A stretch of 64,000 nt of DNA from Kalaharituber pfeilii (taxonomy: Eukaryota; Ascomycota; Pezizomycetes; Pezizales; Pezizaceae). Shown here piece after piece: positions 48,649-59,240 of this stretch. Every line of letters begins with the position of its first letter. The stretch's first letter is position 1. A program made the translations under genes and the position numbers. The stretch spans positions 558,001 through 622,000 of the forward strand of contig WHUZ01000004.1 of NCBI GenBank assembly GCA_015179045.1, in the 5' to 3' direction. The notes beneath the pieces were generated by a model. That model ran no database searches. It was not told the origin of the DNA and worked only from the letters and a program-made list of their open reading frames with translations.

Positions 48649-48697
48649 GTAACTTTAGCCGAGTTTTTTTGTGATTTCGGGTATTTTTATGCAGAGG

Positions 48698-48718
48698 AAA
48701 AAAAAAAAAAAAAAAAAA
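48698..48718. repeat. Poly(A) tract, 21 nt
   Basis: Uninterrupted A run in the convergent region between vps8 and tfb2. A second one occurs at 49392-49413. Confidence 0.75.
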
Positions 48719-49391
48719 TAGAATAGTTGCTGTACTTATGCAAGCCAACCCGCTGCCAAAAACTTGTGCCTTATGGCGTGAAGGCTAGGAGGTTATTTGC
48801 CCAGGAACGTGGTCGCGAAGTAAGGGGAAATACATATGATATTGAAATAAGAAGTATGCATATTAGCGAGATAGAGATCGGATTAGATCAGTATACTCCC
48901 ATTTTTTTGTATTTTTATTTTTTGTTTTTTATTTTTTGTTTTTTCTACCCTCATCAAATATACCCCCTATTCGAGGGGCAGATGCTAATACGTAAATTTA
49001 GAATTTCATCCTTTTTTTTCTTTTGTCTCCGTCACAATCATGGACCATATAAAACCGCATGCGGCAGAAATAGTCTAGCTAAAAGTCAGTCGAAGATGCG
49101 ATATCCTTTTCTTCTCTCTCTCTATCTATCTCTGAAGATGAAAGGAAATCAGCTATGATATGTGCATGAAAATTCTGTCTTTTTGCACGATCTCCGGATT
49201 CGACTCACAGGCGATTGGAGGAGCACTGGGACGGTATGGAATTCTAAGCCAACATCTTGATTCCTAGGGACGAGTCGGTGTAGATTAGATATGCAGTAGT
49301 AGCTCAGCACACATGTATATTTACTTATACTTATGGAAAACTGAGGACAGAAAACAATAGAAAATGCAAAAAGACTTAAGAAAACACCATT

Positions 49392-49413
49392 AAAAAAAAA
49401 AAAAAAAAAAAAA
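49392..49413. repeat. Poly(A) tract, 22 nt
   Basis: A run about 115 bp beyond the tfb2 stop. On the tfb2 sense strand it is poly(T). Confidence 0.75.
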
Positions 49414-49527
49414 TTGCCCCATCAAAAAAATAATACAATAAGCGAAGATAACCAAATTCATAACACATAACAGTATATATATCTAATGGCATACAAAAAA
49501 AAAAAAATCCTGTGCTGCTCCCCCACA

Positions 49528-51607
49528 TTACGTAGCTTGCTTCTTACTCGCCGCAGTCCTCCTTTTGATGAAATCCCCCACCTGCTCATACCTTGTCACA
49601 AAGAAACTCCTCTTCGCATCACTCTTCCACACCAGCACTCCCAGTTCCTCTGCATACTTCACTGTCGCCTCATACTCCGCCGTCGTCGCAAAGTCCTTCA
49701 ACAGGTACCCTGGCGTCGGCTTCATCCGCTCACCCTCAATCTGCCACAGCCTAATCTGGTCAACCACAGTAGGGGGAAGGATGGGTGTGTTTTTCCGTAA
49801 TTGAGGGTGCGCGTGCGCGGTGAGATAGTCAATGATTTGGTCAGCCGTGATACCAGTTTTGATGGCAGCGCGCACGGACTGTCGGGAGATGCGGCCGGAC
49901 ACCATGTTTGGGTAGCGGGAGTTCAAACGGGTGAAAAGGGAGAGAACGGCAATTTGGAGGGGGGAATCTATGGACAGTCACGGAAGGAGGTTAGTCAATC
50001 TGAGTTAAATGCTTTGGAGACACGTATTGGCTGGGGAAAAGAAGAAAAAGCAAGATTGAGAGCGAGAAATTACCAGTATATGCGTATAGTCTATAATTAG
50101 TCTCTATAACCACAAATCCTTCACTACTAGATGCGTTCTGAAGGACTTTATTAAACCCTGCAGCGACGGACCGCAAGGTCCCCACTTCAGATGTTAAGGA
50201 GGTTGCGAGGCGGGTAGGGTAGAATCGTTGAGAGGAGGACTGGTCGCCAGTGTGCTCAATGTTAGCATATCCATACCGATCCATACATATTCAAAAATAG
50301 CAGCGGATCCCGGAAGAACATGGGAGTCTATCCGTAGCCAAGCAAGTTGCACGGGCAGGAAAAGAGGAGCAGAGGAGGGGCTAAAAGCAACCTTCCGTGA
50401 ATAAACAATTCCGTACTCCCGCAAATCTTCCAACATGTGCCTTTGGGTGGGCGTCAACGTCTCCTTCGAGTAGTCTTGCCCAAGCTCGAGACTTCCTAGC
50501 ATCATGAGGAAATGTAGAACCTCAACTGGGTCCATACGGAGCTACATGGATTGCATGTCAGTTATGGCGGGTTTTGCCGGAAATATGTAGTGAGGGGATG
50601 ATTTCACTTATTACACACCTCTTCAGCCATATCGAGATATTGGAGTAACAGCGTCCAAAGCTGGGCATTGGCATCTTGTAATAGAAAAGAGAATCCTTGC
50701 TGTGTAATCTCCGCTTGTCCATTGGGTGCTCTGAAACAAAGTTAGAATGTGTATAGGGACTTGGAAGGGCCCTGGGATATACTTTTCCATGAGTCCACTC
50801 TTCAGCAGCAACTGAATGACGCCGCTTCCAGGCTGGACATCATTCCTTGTGCCCACCATATAGTGTAATATAGCCTCCCATTGTCTCGTTGCATAATCGT
50901 CCAAGAAGGCAATATCAACCTTCCTCTTATCTGGTGTCGTACAGGGCACACCAAAGGATCGATGATTGCCGCTACATCGAGTTCGAGCCATGGTCAGCAG
51001 ATATCCCCAACTTCAACAGTACAGGAATCAAAACATACCCCCCGTCAGTGCCATTCGAAAGCTATCCCGAAATGTCCTATCCAGGCTCAAGTGGCCATCC
51101 TTTTCGAATATGATGTGCAGCTTGCGGAGTTTGCCAAAAGCTTCCTCTTTTTCTCTAGGACCCAGTCACATAAGCGTTGCCCAATGCATTGTCGTACGTG
51201 TTCCACCACACTCACCTGACACTTTCCGGATTCACCCAGTTGTTGAGTATGCTTATCGACATTGGTCCTTCATGGTAGAGCATTGCCATAACAAAGCTCT
51301 TTGCTAGAGATTCGCCACGTAAGCCATATTGTTTACATTCCCCGGTACACCTCTTGCGGCGCCTGCATGTGTGGACCGATCGCGAAGGACGATGCTGGAA
51401 TGAAGATACCTAAGTGTGGAAGCATGCGGCGAAAGATGGCGAGAGTGGTACATGGTTGCTGATACAGCCGACGGAAGACAGTTTGAGGTAGACCCTGCAA
51501 GAGGTATTGTAATTCAGTTTCTGGTCTGCCGAAATAGCTTGGCTCTCGGGACGAATAGGTGTTGTCCAAACCTCAAGATAATCAAAACTTCTCAGGGATC
51601 CCGACAT
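49528..51607 (-). CDS. tfb2: TFIIH core subunit Tfb2 (p52), one frame break
   Basis: Core TFIIH subunit that anchors and stimulates the Ssl2/XPB translocase in transcription and nucleotide excision repair. Nine exons read from 51607 to 49528. The first four are 51607-51572, 51494-51410, 51303-51216 and 51154-51039. Family motifs are [81 protein letters not shown] and [13 protein letters not shown]. All junctions keep phase except exon 4 to exon 5. There the coding G-run at the donor (six C on the plus strand, 51038-51043) must have one more G to yield the conserved ALTGGGNHRSFG. The gene is otherwise intact and of normal length, so an under-called homopolymer is likelier than a pseudogene. 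It starts 1.1 kb from the divergent efl1. Confidence 0.85.
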
Positions 51608-52718
51608 GTTGAAAAGACACGGACCGTGCCTGTGTGAACGGGTAAGGTTGGGGAATAAGGTGCAAGGCTTCGCACGCGAGGATCGACGCGGCCGTTTTGG
51701 GGACCCTGGTCAAGGGCGCATAGGAAGAGTGGCAGCTCTGCGCAGTTCATGTATGCTCTTTTCCTCATTGCCGTACGTGTCTGCTCAAGGCTATTTTATA
51801 GCGTAGACAAGCCTCAGTTTGATTCTTTACGCTTCAGCGCGCGTTCAGTGAATCTTAACTCGGAGCTAAATGGGGGGGCAGTTCATTGCTGCACTAGCAA
51901 ACTTTATAACATAGTATGAGACATTCGCCCGCGTCTGGGGGCCGAGATGTATGATACGATCGGCGGGCACAGGTCAGAGTTTCTCTTCCGCCAGAAAGCT
52001 TGTCCTCCGTTGCGGGCTTACCAGCATATCATAGCATACGCACGGGGTTGGCAGCAGAACATGCGCCACCTGTAGCTAAAATGTGGCGCACTGCACAATG
52101 GCTTTATGAGATGTACTCTACTGTACTTAACGCTCGGTGTGGCGCAAGACTGCTCGCGGGTACGCAGATGATCTCATAGCCCTTGTTTGTCTTGTCTGCA
52201 CGTCAGAAGCTGCCACGCGCAATGGTCACGTGCGTCTCCAGGCCCCGTCTTGGCAGCTTCATCAAGGAAGTCCATACCGTACTGTTGCGGAAGTGGCTCA
52301 CTATGAGTAACAAGTAACAGCGTTCGTCCAATGGTATAAGAACCGATGTCGGCACAATGACTTCGCTCGAGGCGATTGAAGCGTCTGGCGGTGGCGGTCT
52401 TGCTCGTGGGGACTCCTCCAAAGTCGCACGGAGCCCTGCGTACGTTCAACCCATGCTGCTCATCTAGTCGGACCTCCGACTTTGTCCAGCGCAAGGAAAA
52501 TACAAAATTTGCAACAAGTAAATCTCTCCATTCAGATACAGTACGTGGGTTGCACGGAGCACTGATAGTCGCACGTAACCTGCAGGAACGATCAGATTCG
52601 ACAGTTCTTTACATCATTACCGCTTTCGTATCCTAGCTGTATTTGACAGCTGCACCCTGCATTGCCAGACAGATTCATCTCGATTCGCACCTCGCTCTCC
52701 CTGGGAAGCCGTTTCACA
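51608..52718. other. Divergent promoter region between tfb2 and efl1
   Basis: About 1.1 kb. Frames such as 52174-52494 (minus) have no domain or intron partner. No supported gene; presumed promoters and 5' leaders. Confidence 0.45.
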
Positions 52719-55700
52719 ATGCCTCCTATTACGGCCTCGCAGATAGCTGCGCTGCAAAAGAATAGCGGCAATATCAGGAATGTGAGTATCCTTCAGATTG
52801 CATTCACACACCCCTCACCCTCACCGAACCCCCCACCACCTTCAATAGTGCGGCTCTGCCGGAACACAAGCTGACGATGTTTGCCCCCACCAGATTTGCA
52901 TTCTAGCTCACGTTGTAAGTTATTCTGCGGCGCTCACATTCAGATAGTCATTACTGTTCATGTTCTCACACATTCATCCATCTGAACGTTAGGATCACGG
53001 CAAAACAAGTTTGAGTGACTGTCTACTCGCAACCAATGGCATCATATCACCAAAGCTGGCCGGCAAGATCCGGTACCTCGACTCGCGGCCTGACGAGCAG
53101 CTTCGTGGAATCACAATGGAATCAAGCGCAATTTCACTGTTTTTCAAAATCATGCGGCGCTCACAAGATGCGGCGGAGGCTACGGCTGAGGAGTATCTCA
53201 TCAACTTGATTGATTCCCCAGGCCACATTGACTTCTCCTCAGAAGTTTCAACTGCTTCACGATTGTGCGACGGTGCCCTGATATTGGTGGATGCAGTGGA
53301 AGGTGTATGTTCACAAACAGAAACGGTATTACGACAGACATGGATAGAACATATACGGCCAATACTAGTGATCAACAAGTTGGATAGACTAATTACTGAA
53401 TTGAGGCTTACTCCGTCAGAGGCCTACATACATATATCGAAGTTATTAGAGCAGGTCAATGCGGTTATGGGAGGCTTCTTTGCTGGAGAGAGAATGGAAG
53501 AGGATTTAAAACGGCGAGAGAGGGCTGAGAAGCAATCAACAAGAAAAGCGCAAGATGCAAATACCGATATTGGCCCAGACGCAGAAGGAGTGATGTTTGA
53601 AGAGAAGGATGACGAGGACATTTACTTTGCTCCGGAGAAGGGAAATGTCATATTCTCTAGTGCCATTGATGGTTGGGCGTTCACTGTGAAGCAGTTTGCG
53701 TCAATATATGAGAGGAAGCTCGGTTTCAAGAACTCGATTTTGGAAAAAGTCCTATGGGGTGACTTTTACCTAGATCCAAAAACGAAAAGGGTCTTGGGGC
53801 AAAAGCACTTGAAGGGGCGGACATTAAAGCCAATGTTTGTTCAACTTGTGTTGGATAGTATCTGGGCTGTTTACGAATCTACTGTCATCAAAAGGTTGGT
53901 TATTACCTCCTCTTCCTAACTTTCTAGACGTATTCCTTTACACAATCATTGAAGGAATCCTTACTGACATCGCGGCCGTGTTACTCATCGAACTGAATGC
54001 AGAGATCAAGAAAAAATCGAAAAAATCGTGAAATCCCTTAATCTCAAAGTCCTTCCTCGCGAAATGAAATCCAAAGACACCCGTGCCCTCCTGATGACTA
54101 TCTTCTCCCAATGGCTCCCTCTGTCCACGGCAGTCCTCGTCTCCGTCATCGAACAGCTCCCCTCACCACCAGCCGGGCAAAAGCAACGTATTCCTTTGAT
54201 TCTGGATGGTACCCCTGGACACAATGACATCTCCCCATCTGTTCGAGATGCGCTGGTCAATTTCACCAAGAGCAAAGAAGCACCGGTGGTGGCATACGTC
54301 AGTAAGATGGTCGCGGTTCCTGAGTCGGAGCTCAAGAAGAATTGCAGGGTTCAGCTCACAGCGGAGGAAATGAGGGAGTTGGGCCGTCAGAAGAGGCAGC
54401 AGATTGCAAGGAAGCTAGCAGAGGAGGCGAATGCGGCGAGTGAACCTGCTACGGACCATGCCACTCCCCCGACTACGGAGATTCCGGATACACAAATACC
54501 TTCTGCCGAAGATGCTCCGCCTGTGGAAGATAAGGAACGACTGATTGGCTTTGCACGACTCTATTCTGGTACAATCAAAGTGGGACAGGAACTTTACGTC
54601 TTGGGACCAAAGTACAACCCGTCCAGTCCTACGGAACATGTGCAGAAGGTTACGGTCACTGAGCTATACTACATGATGGGCCGCGACCTGCAAGTCCTGG
54701 ATGAGGTTCCTGCAGGAAATGTCTTCGGCATTGGAGGCCTTGAGGGAAAGCTTTTGAAAAATGGCACGCTATGCAGCGTAAATCAGGGCGGAGTGAATTT
54801 CGCTGGCATTGGGATGGGAGGAACACCGATCGTGCGGGTGGCTTTGGAGCCCAAGAACCCGAGTGAACTGAACAAGATGATTGACGGGCTGAAGATGCTA
54901 GAGCAAGCTGATCCCTGTGCGGAGTATATCGTGCAAGATACTGGCGAGCATGTTATTTTGACCGCTGGTGAACTGCATCTTGAAGTAAGTTTTGCTGTTA
55001 CCCTGAGAGTCGGTTATAATCACGTGATACTGAATTCTCAACTTTGCAATGTAGCGATGTTTGAAAGACCTCCGGGAAAGGTTTGCAAAAATCGAGATTC
55101 AGGCATCACCACCAATTGTGCCATATAGAGAGACTATTGTTTCCGTACCGGACATGGCACCTCCAAAAGAAAAAGATAAGGATCTACCCAGGGGAACCAC
55201 CGTTGGGGTTACCCCGTCGTCGAATATTAGCATCAAGATCCAGACGAGGCCACTGCCTGCTGCGGTGACGCAGTACCTGATTCGCAACAGTTTGGCAATC
55301 AAGAAGATGAATTCCGAGTATGCGGAGCGGGAGAGTGTAAATCGGCGTGCAAGAGGTGAGGTGATAAAAGAGCAGAGTAATGAAGAGGGAGAGGAAACAC
55401 CGGAGGCAACAGACGAGACGGGGGGCAGGGAGTGGAAAACGATGAGATTAAGGACGAACAATCTGGTGAGGCAAACGAGCAGCAGAAAATAGAGCCTGCA
55501 AGTGCAGCTGGAGGAACAACAACCGCAGAACCAAAGGAAGCAGCAACAAAGAATGATTTGGACGAGAACGATGCGGTGTTAGAGGCCAACAAAACCAGAG
55601 TATTGACTCTAGCTGAATTCAAGAAGGGCCTTCAAGAGGTCTTTGAAAATGAGTGTCCACCCAACGAAAAAGACACCTGGGCAAATGTGGTTAACAATAT

Positions 55701-56487
55701 CGCCGCTTTCGGCCCCAGGCGGATTGGCCCTAATATCCTCGTCGACGCTACCGGCACAGGCCTCTTTCGACACCTTCTCAACACCAATTCCACGTCCAAC
55801 GCCATTGCTGAGACTACAAGCCACTCGCTCGATATTAGTCCAATCCTGCTGCACTCCTTCCAGCTATTCACCGCCTCTGGCCCTCTCTGTGCTGAGCCGC
55901 TGCAGGGTGTAGCGATCTTCATCCACTCCATCACAATACCGGAAATGCTCGACCCCAGCACACTTAACCCTCGCCAGTTCCGTGGAGAGCTCTTGACCCT
56001 CGCGGCGTCGGCGTATAAGTCGACTTTCTCGGACTGGTCCCCGCGGCTGCTGCTCGCTGTATACATCGTGACGATTCTCGTGCCTCCTGCGGCCCTGGGA
56101 CGGGTCTACACTGTCATCACCCGTCGACGGGGTCGAATTCTGTCCGAAGAAATGAGGGAGGGGACGCCGTATTTCACCATCACTGCTACGCTACCAGTCA
56201 AGGAAAGCTTTGGGTTTAGTGATGAACTGAGAAAGAGGACGAGCGGGGAGGCGGCGAGTCCGCAAATGGTCTGGGGGGGTTATGAAGTGGTGGTAGACGA
56301 GGACCCTTGGTGGACGCCGTTGACGGAGGAGGAGTTGGAAGACTGGGGGGAGGGAGGAGGGGTGGAGAAGGAGGGGGTAGCAACTGTCAGAGGGTGGGTC
56401 GAGGAAGTGAGGATGAGGAAAGGGTTGTTTGTGCAGGGGAGAAAGTTAGTGGTGGGGGCGGAGAAACAGAAGACGTTGAAGAGGTAA
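52719..56487 (+). CDS. efl1: Elongation-factor-like GTPase Efl1/Ria1, one frame break
   Basis: Cytoplasmic EF-2-like GTPase that with Sdo1/SBDS evicts Tif6/eIF6 from late 60S subunits. Exons are 52719-52781, 52894-52914, 52993-53894, 54003-54984 and 55055-56487. The G1 loop AHVDHGKT is divided between exon 2 (only 21 nt) and exon 3. G2 lies in LRGITMESS, G3 is DSPGHIDF, G4 is NKLDR. The Efl1-specific insert and EF-2-like domains II-V follow, with GELHLE, FGPRRIGPN, GPLCAEP, RRRGRILSEEM and the tail LFVQGRKLV. A frame change is needed at the six-G run 55420-55425: one added G makes the total exactly 1133 residues. The site is in a weakly conserved acidic linker. No intron fits there. Confidence 0.87.
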
Positions 56488-56910
56488 GGTTGTAACAGAG
56501 TGAAGTGCTGTTGGGAAAGAGAGGGTGGTGGAGGAAAAATGGAGGCTTCTGGAAGGTATTTTGTTCACAGGGAGCGTGTATCTCTGATTTGCTTTTGTGC
56601 GAAAGAGTGAAATCTGATGAAATTAATAAATTGCTTAGAAGTATCATGGCTCAAGCAGAGCAGGGATTGCGTGTGTTCGGGGTAATTTTCCGCAAGGAGC
56701 GTTTTCCATAATAAGTTTATACTGTCTATATCATATTAAAATGAAAAAAAAAAAGAGTAAAAAGCCAATTACCGCCCATCCTAATGCATACATTCATCTA
56801 TTCACTAAAAAAGCACATGATATCATAAACAGGGTCCAAATATACAAACACCCCTTCAAACTCCCTCCCCTCTCTCTGTTTTCCTCAACTCCCCCAGCCA
56901 GTCCCTCCAT
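56488..56910. other. Convergent intergenic region
   Basis: About 420 bp between the stops of efl1 and the minus-strand J-protein gene. A/T-rich in the middle. No gene seen. Confidence 0.45.
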
Positions 56911-58226
56911 TTACTCCCCGCCTTCCCCACCTTCCGCCTTCGCCTCCTCTTCTCTCTCCTTCCTCATCTTCTGCGCCATCTCCCTCATCCGCATCAACGT
57001 CACGCTCTCATAATCCTTCGCCGACATCCCTGGTGTACGGCTACTAGAGGGCGTTGAAGGCGATGCTCCAGGGGGACGGAACGAGAATCTCGGGGCTGCT
57101 GTTGTGCCGTTACCTGTTAATGTTGATGATAATGATGGTGGAGGGGTTGGTGCGGGCGCTGCAGCTGCTGTCGGTATCGACGTGGTTCCACCATATCCAT
57201 TGCGCTCTGGGGCTGGAGACTTCGGTGTTGAGGAAGCGTTAACTCCCGGGGGCCGCCAGTCCTCCCCGCGGCCCCCAGCCCACTTGACCTCCTTGACTCT
57301 TTCCCACAAGTCTTTATTCCCCTTGCCGGCCCCGCTGGTTTCTCGGTCCCTGAATGCACAAACGGCCGCGTGCGCGTCCTTGATGTCTTTGAATACGACC
57401 ACTGCCGTTAGTAGCTTCCTTTTCTTGGATAAGTTGCTAGGGGTGGTAGAGGTGGGGCTGTCGCGAATTAAGCAATCCGAAACTTCGCCGAAGGGGGTGA
57501 AAAGCGGCATGATAGATTCCGAGGTCAGTTGGGGGTCGGCCGGATCAGAGGGGCGCCGAAGCTTGACGATGAGTGTGCGGTCGAGGTCGGAGAATTGTGA
57601 TGTCTCCGTCTGCATAGCGCTAGTATCCATACTAGCATTTGTGCTGTCCGTCGGCTCTTCTGCCTCTCGCCTTCTCCTCCGCTCTTCCTCCTCCTTCTCC
57701 TCCATCTCCGCTCTCCTCAGCGCCTCCTCCTTTTTCATCCTCAGCCTTGCCCCTCTTCCTCTAGCCTCTGGAGCTGCCTCTCATATTCTCTCTCCTCATC
57801 CGTCTTCATCTTCATGCTCTTCCCCATCCCCCCAATGCCCACCCCAGCCCCTGCAGCTGCCGCTGCCGCTGCCCGCTCACGGTCCTCCAGTTCCTCCTTT
57901 AACCTACGTCTCTCCCCTTCCATCCCCTCCACCTTCCTCTTCCTGACCAGCCTCGCCACCAATGCATTATCGTACGCGGCCTTGGTCGCAGGATCGCTCA
58001 GCACACCGTATGCGGTTGTCAGTAAGTGGAATATTTGCACGGCGTCCGGTGAAGGGTTTTTATCAGGATGGTAGCGGAGGGAAGTCTTGCGGTAGGATTT
58101 TCGGAGAAGGGCAGGCGGGATTGGGGGTGGGATGGGAACGGAGGCGCTGGGCGAGTATTCGGGAGGGAGGGAGAGGAGAGCGTAGAAGTCGGTGGTGGAG
58201 GCGTGGGAGGCGGCGTCGGATGCCAT
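56911..58226 (-). CDS. cwf23: J-domain plus RRM spliceosomal protein Cwf23/DNAJC17, one frame break
   Basis: Spliceosome-associated J-protein that supports Prp43-dependent disassembly; fungal Cwc23/Cwf23, human DNAJC17. The N-terminus has a J domain (DFYALLSLPP, then RKSYRKTSLRYHPDKNP with the HPD triad, and AYGVLSDPATKAAYD). A coiled coil with poly-Ala follows, then an RRM-like domain (DRTLIVKLRR ... PFGEVSDCLI ... TAVVVFKDIKDAHAAV) and a Pro/Ser-rich tail. There are no introns. The frame changes at the four-C run 57750-57753 (plus strand). One added G on the sense strand continues EEEGARLRMKKEEALRR, a normal coiled-coil sequence, and makes the length exactly 438 residues. Starts are about 1 kb from the divergent noc3. 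Confidence 0.85.
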
Positions 58227-59240
58227 CGCGGCGGGTGTTTATGGCGTCTGGTGCTCTTACTGGGCGAGGAGGAGGGAATGGGGTCGCAAAAGCGCGACTG
58301 AGGGGCTGAAGCTGGGGTGCTCTCAAGATGTGCTGCGCAGTGGTATTGGTTGGTCGGAATGCGTGGCAGAGTAGTTGAAGCACTTGTGTGCATAAAGGCT
58401 TGGCACCGCCGCGGCCGGGCGTCAGCATACTTGTAGGCAGGGCGTATGTTAGGTAGAAGATGATGGATTTTTATCATAAGTATCAAGTCCCTGTATTCTT
58501 CAGTAGACTGTGATTCAGCGGGGATCAACACAGCCTATCATAATGTCCTGCAATTCCCGTGGCTGCGATATCCGCAATAAGTCGCAGGGCAAGCGAGAGG
58601 TGTTGCATTGCGGGGCAGATCATTACCGCTTCTGATTCGGAGGGTGCTATTGGGAGAAATAATCATACATATGACGAGGTCCCTTCAAGTTAGTGAGAGG
58701 CTGTGAGTACGAGACAATTTAAACTACCGCTACCTCCGATACCACTACAACGTTCCGGTTTTCGGCACTTCGGACCGTGTTGATGCTAAAAGCGTCCTGA
58801 GTCTTCGCATATCGTTACGGCAGCTAACATTACCCCGATATTGGATGACCTTCAGTCATCTGCCAGCCGAGAGTGCTTCAACATCAGAAATCGGCTTCGC
58901 ACATGACTCTGCTTTGCATGCAGAAGGGCTTCGTCTCAAGCGTTGGGAGCATGCTGGGTTTAGTCTCGTAACCAGACGCTGACTACCTTCTTACATCATC
59001 AGGAACCGGCGCCGGCGTGCCAAGGCAAGCCTTCCACCAGCATAAAACCGTAAGGCTGCACTGGGACGCTAAAGAGTGAAATCTTGGCGCAGCAGCGAGG
59101 AAAATGGATGCCCCCAGTGAGTACTTTGTAGCTGAACCAGCGCAAGCCAGCACAGCGGTCAATTGCGTCCCCGCTCCTCCCCCTCAGTCTGCATCTGCAC
59201 GCACCAGTCAGGCCGATCTCCCGTCAGCCACAGCACCGCA
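58227..59240. other. Divergent promoter region between cwf23 and noc3
   Basis: About 1 kb with no supported gene. Overlapping frames near 58019-58531 on the minus strand are continuations or shadows of cwf23. Presumed bidirectional promoter. Confidence 0.45.

Larger units (their letters stand above)
48350..49527. other. Convergent intergenic region rich in simple repeats
   Basis: About 1.2 kb between the 3' ends of vps8 and tfb2. It holds a T30, a CT dinucleotide run and two A-runs, listed separately. Open frames here (48727-49158 and others) are driven by these repeats. No supported gene. Confidence 0.5.

Noticed and set aside
57104..57946. 280-codon open frame on the plus strand
   Set aside because: Antisense to cwf23; its length follows from the biased codons of the opposite strand and it contains no domain.
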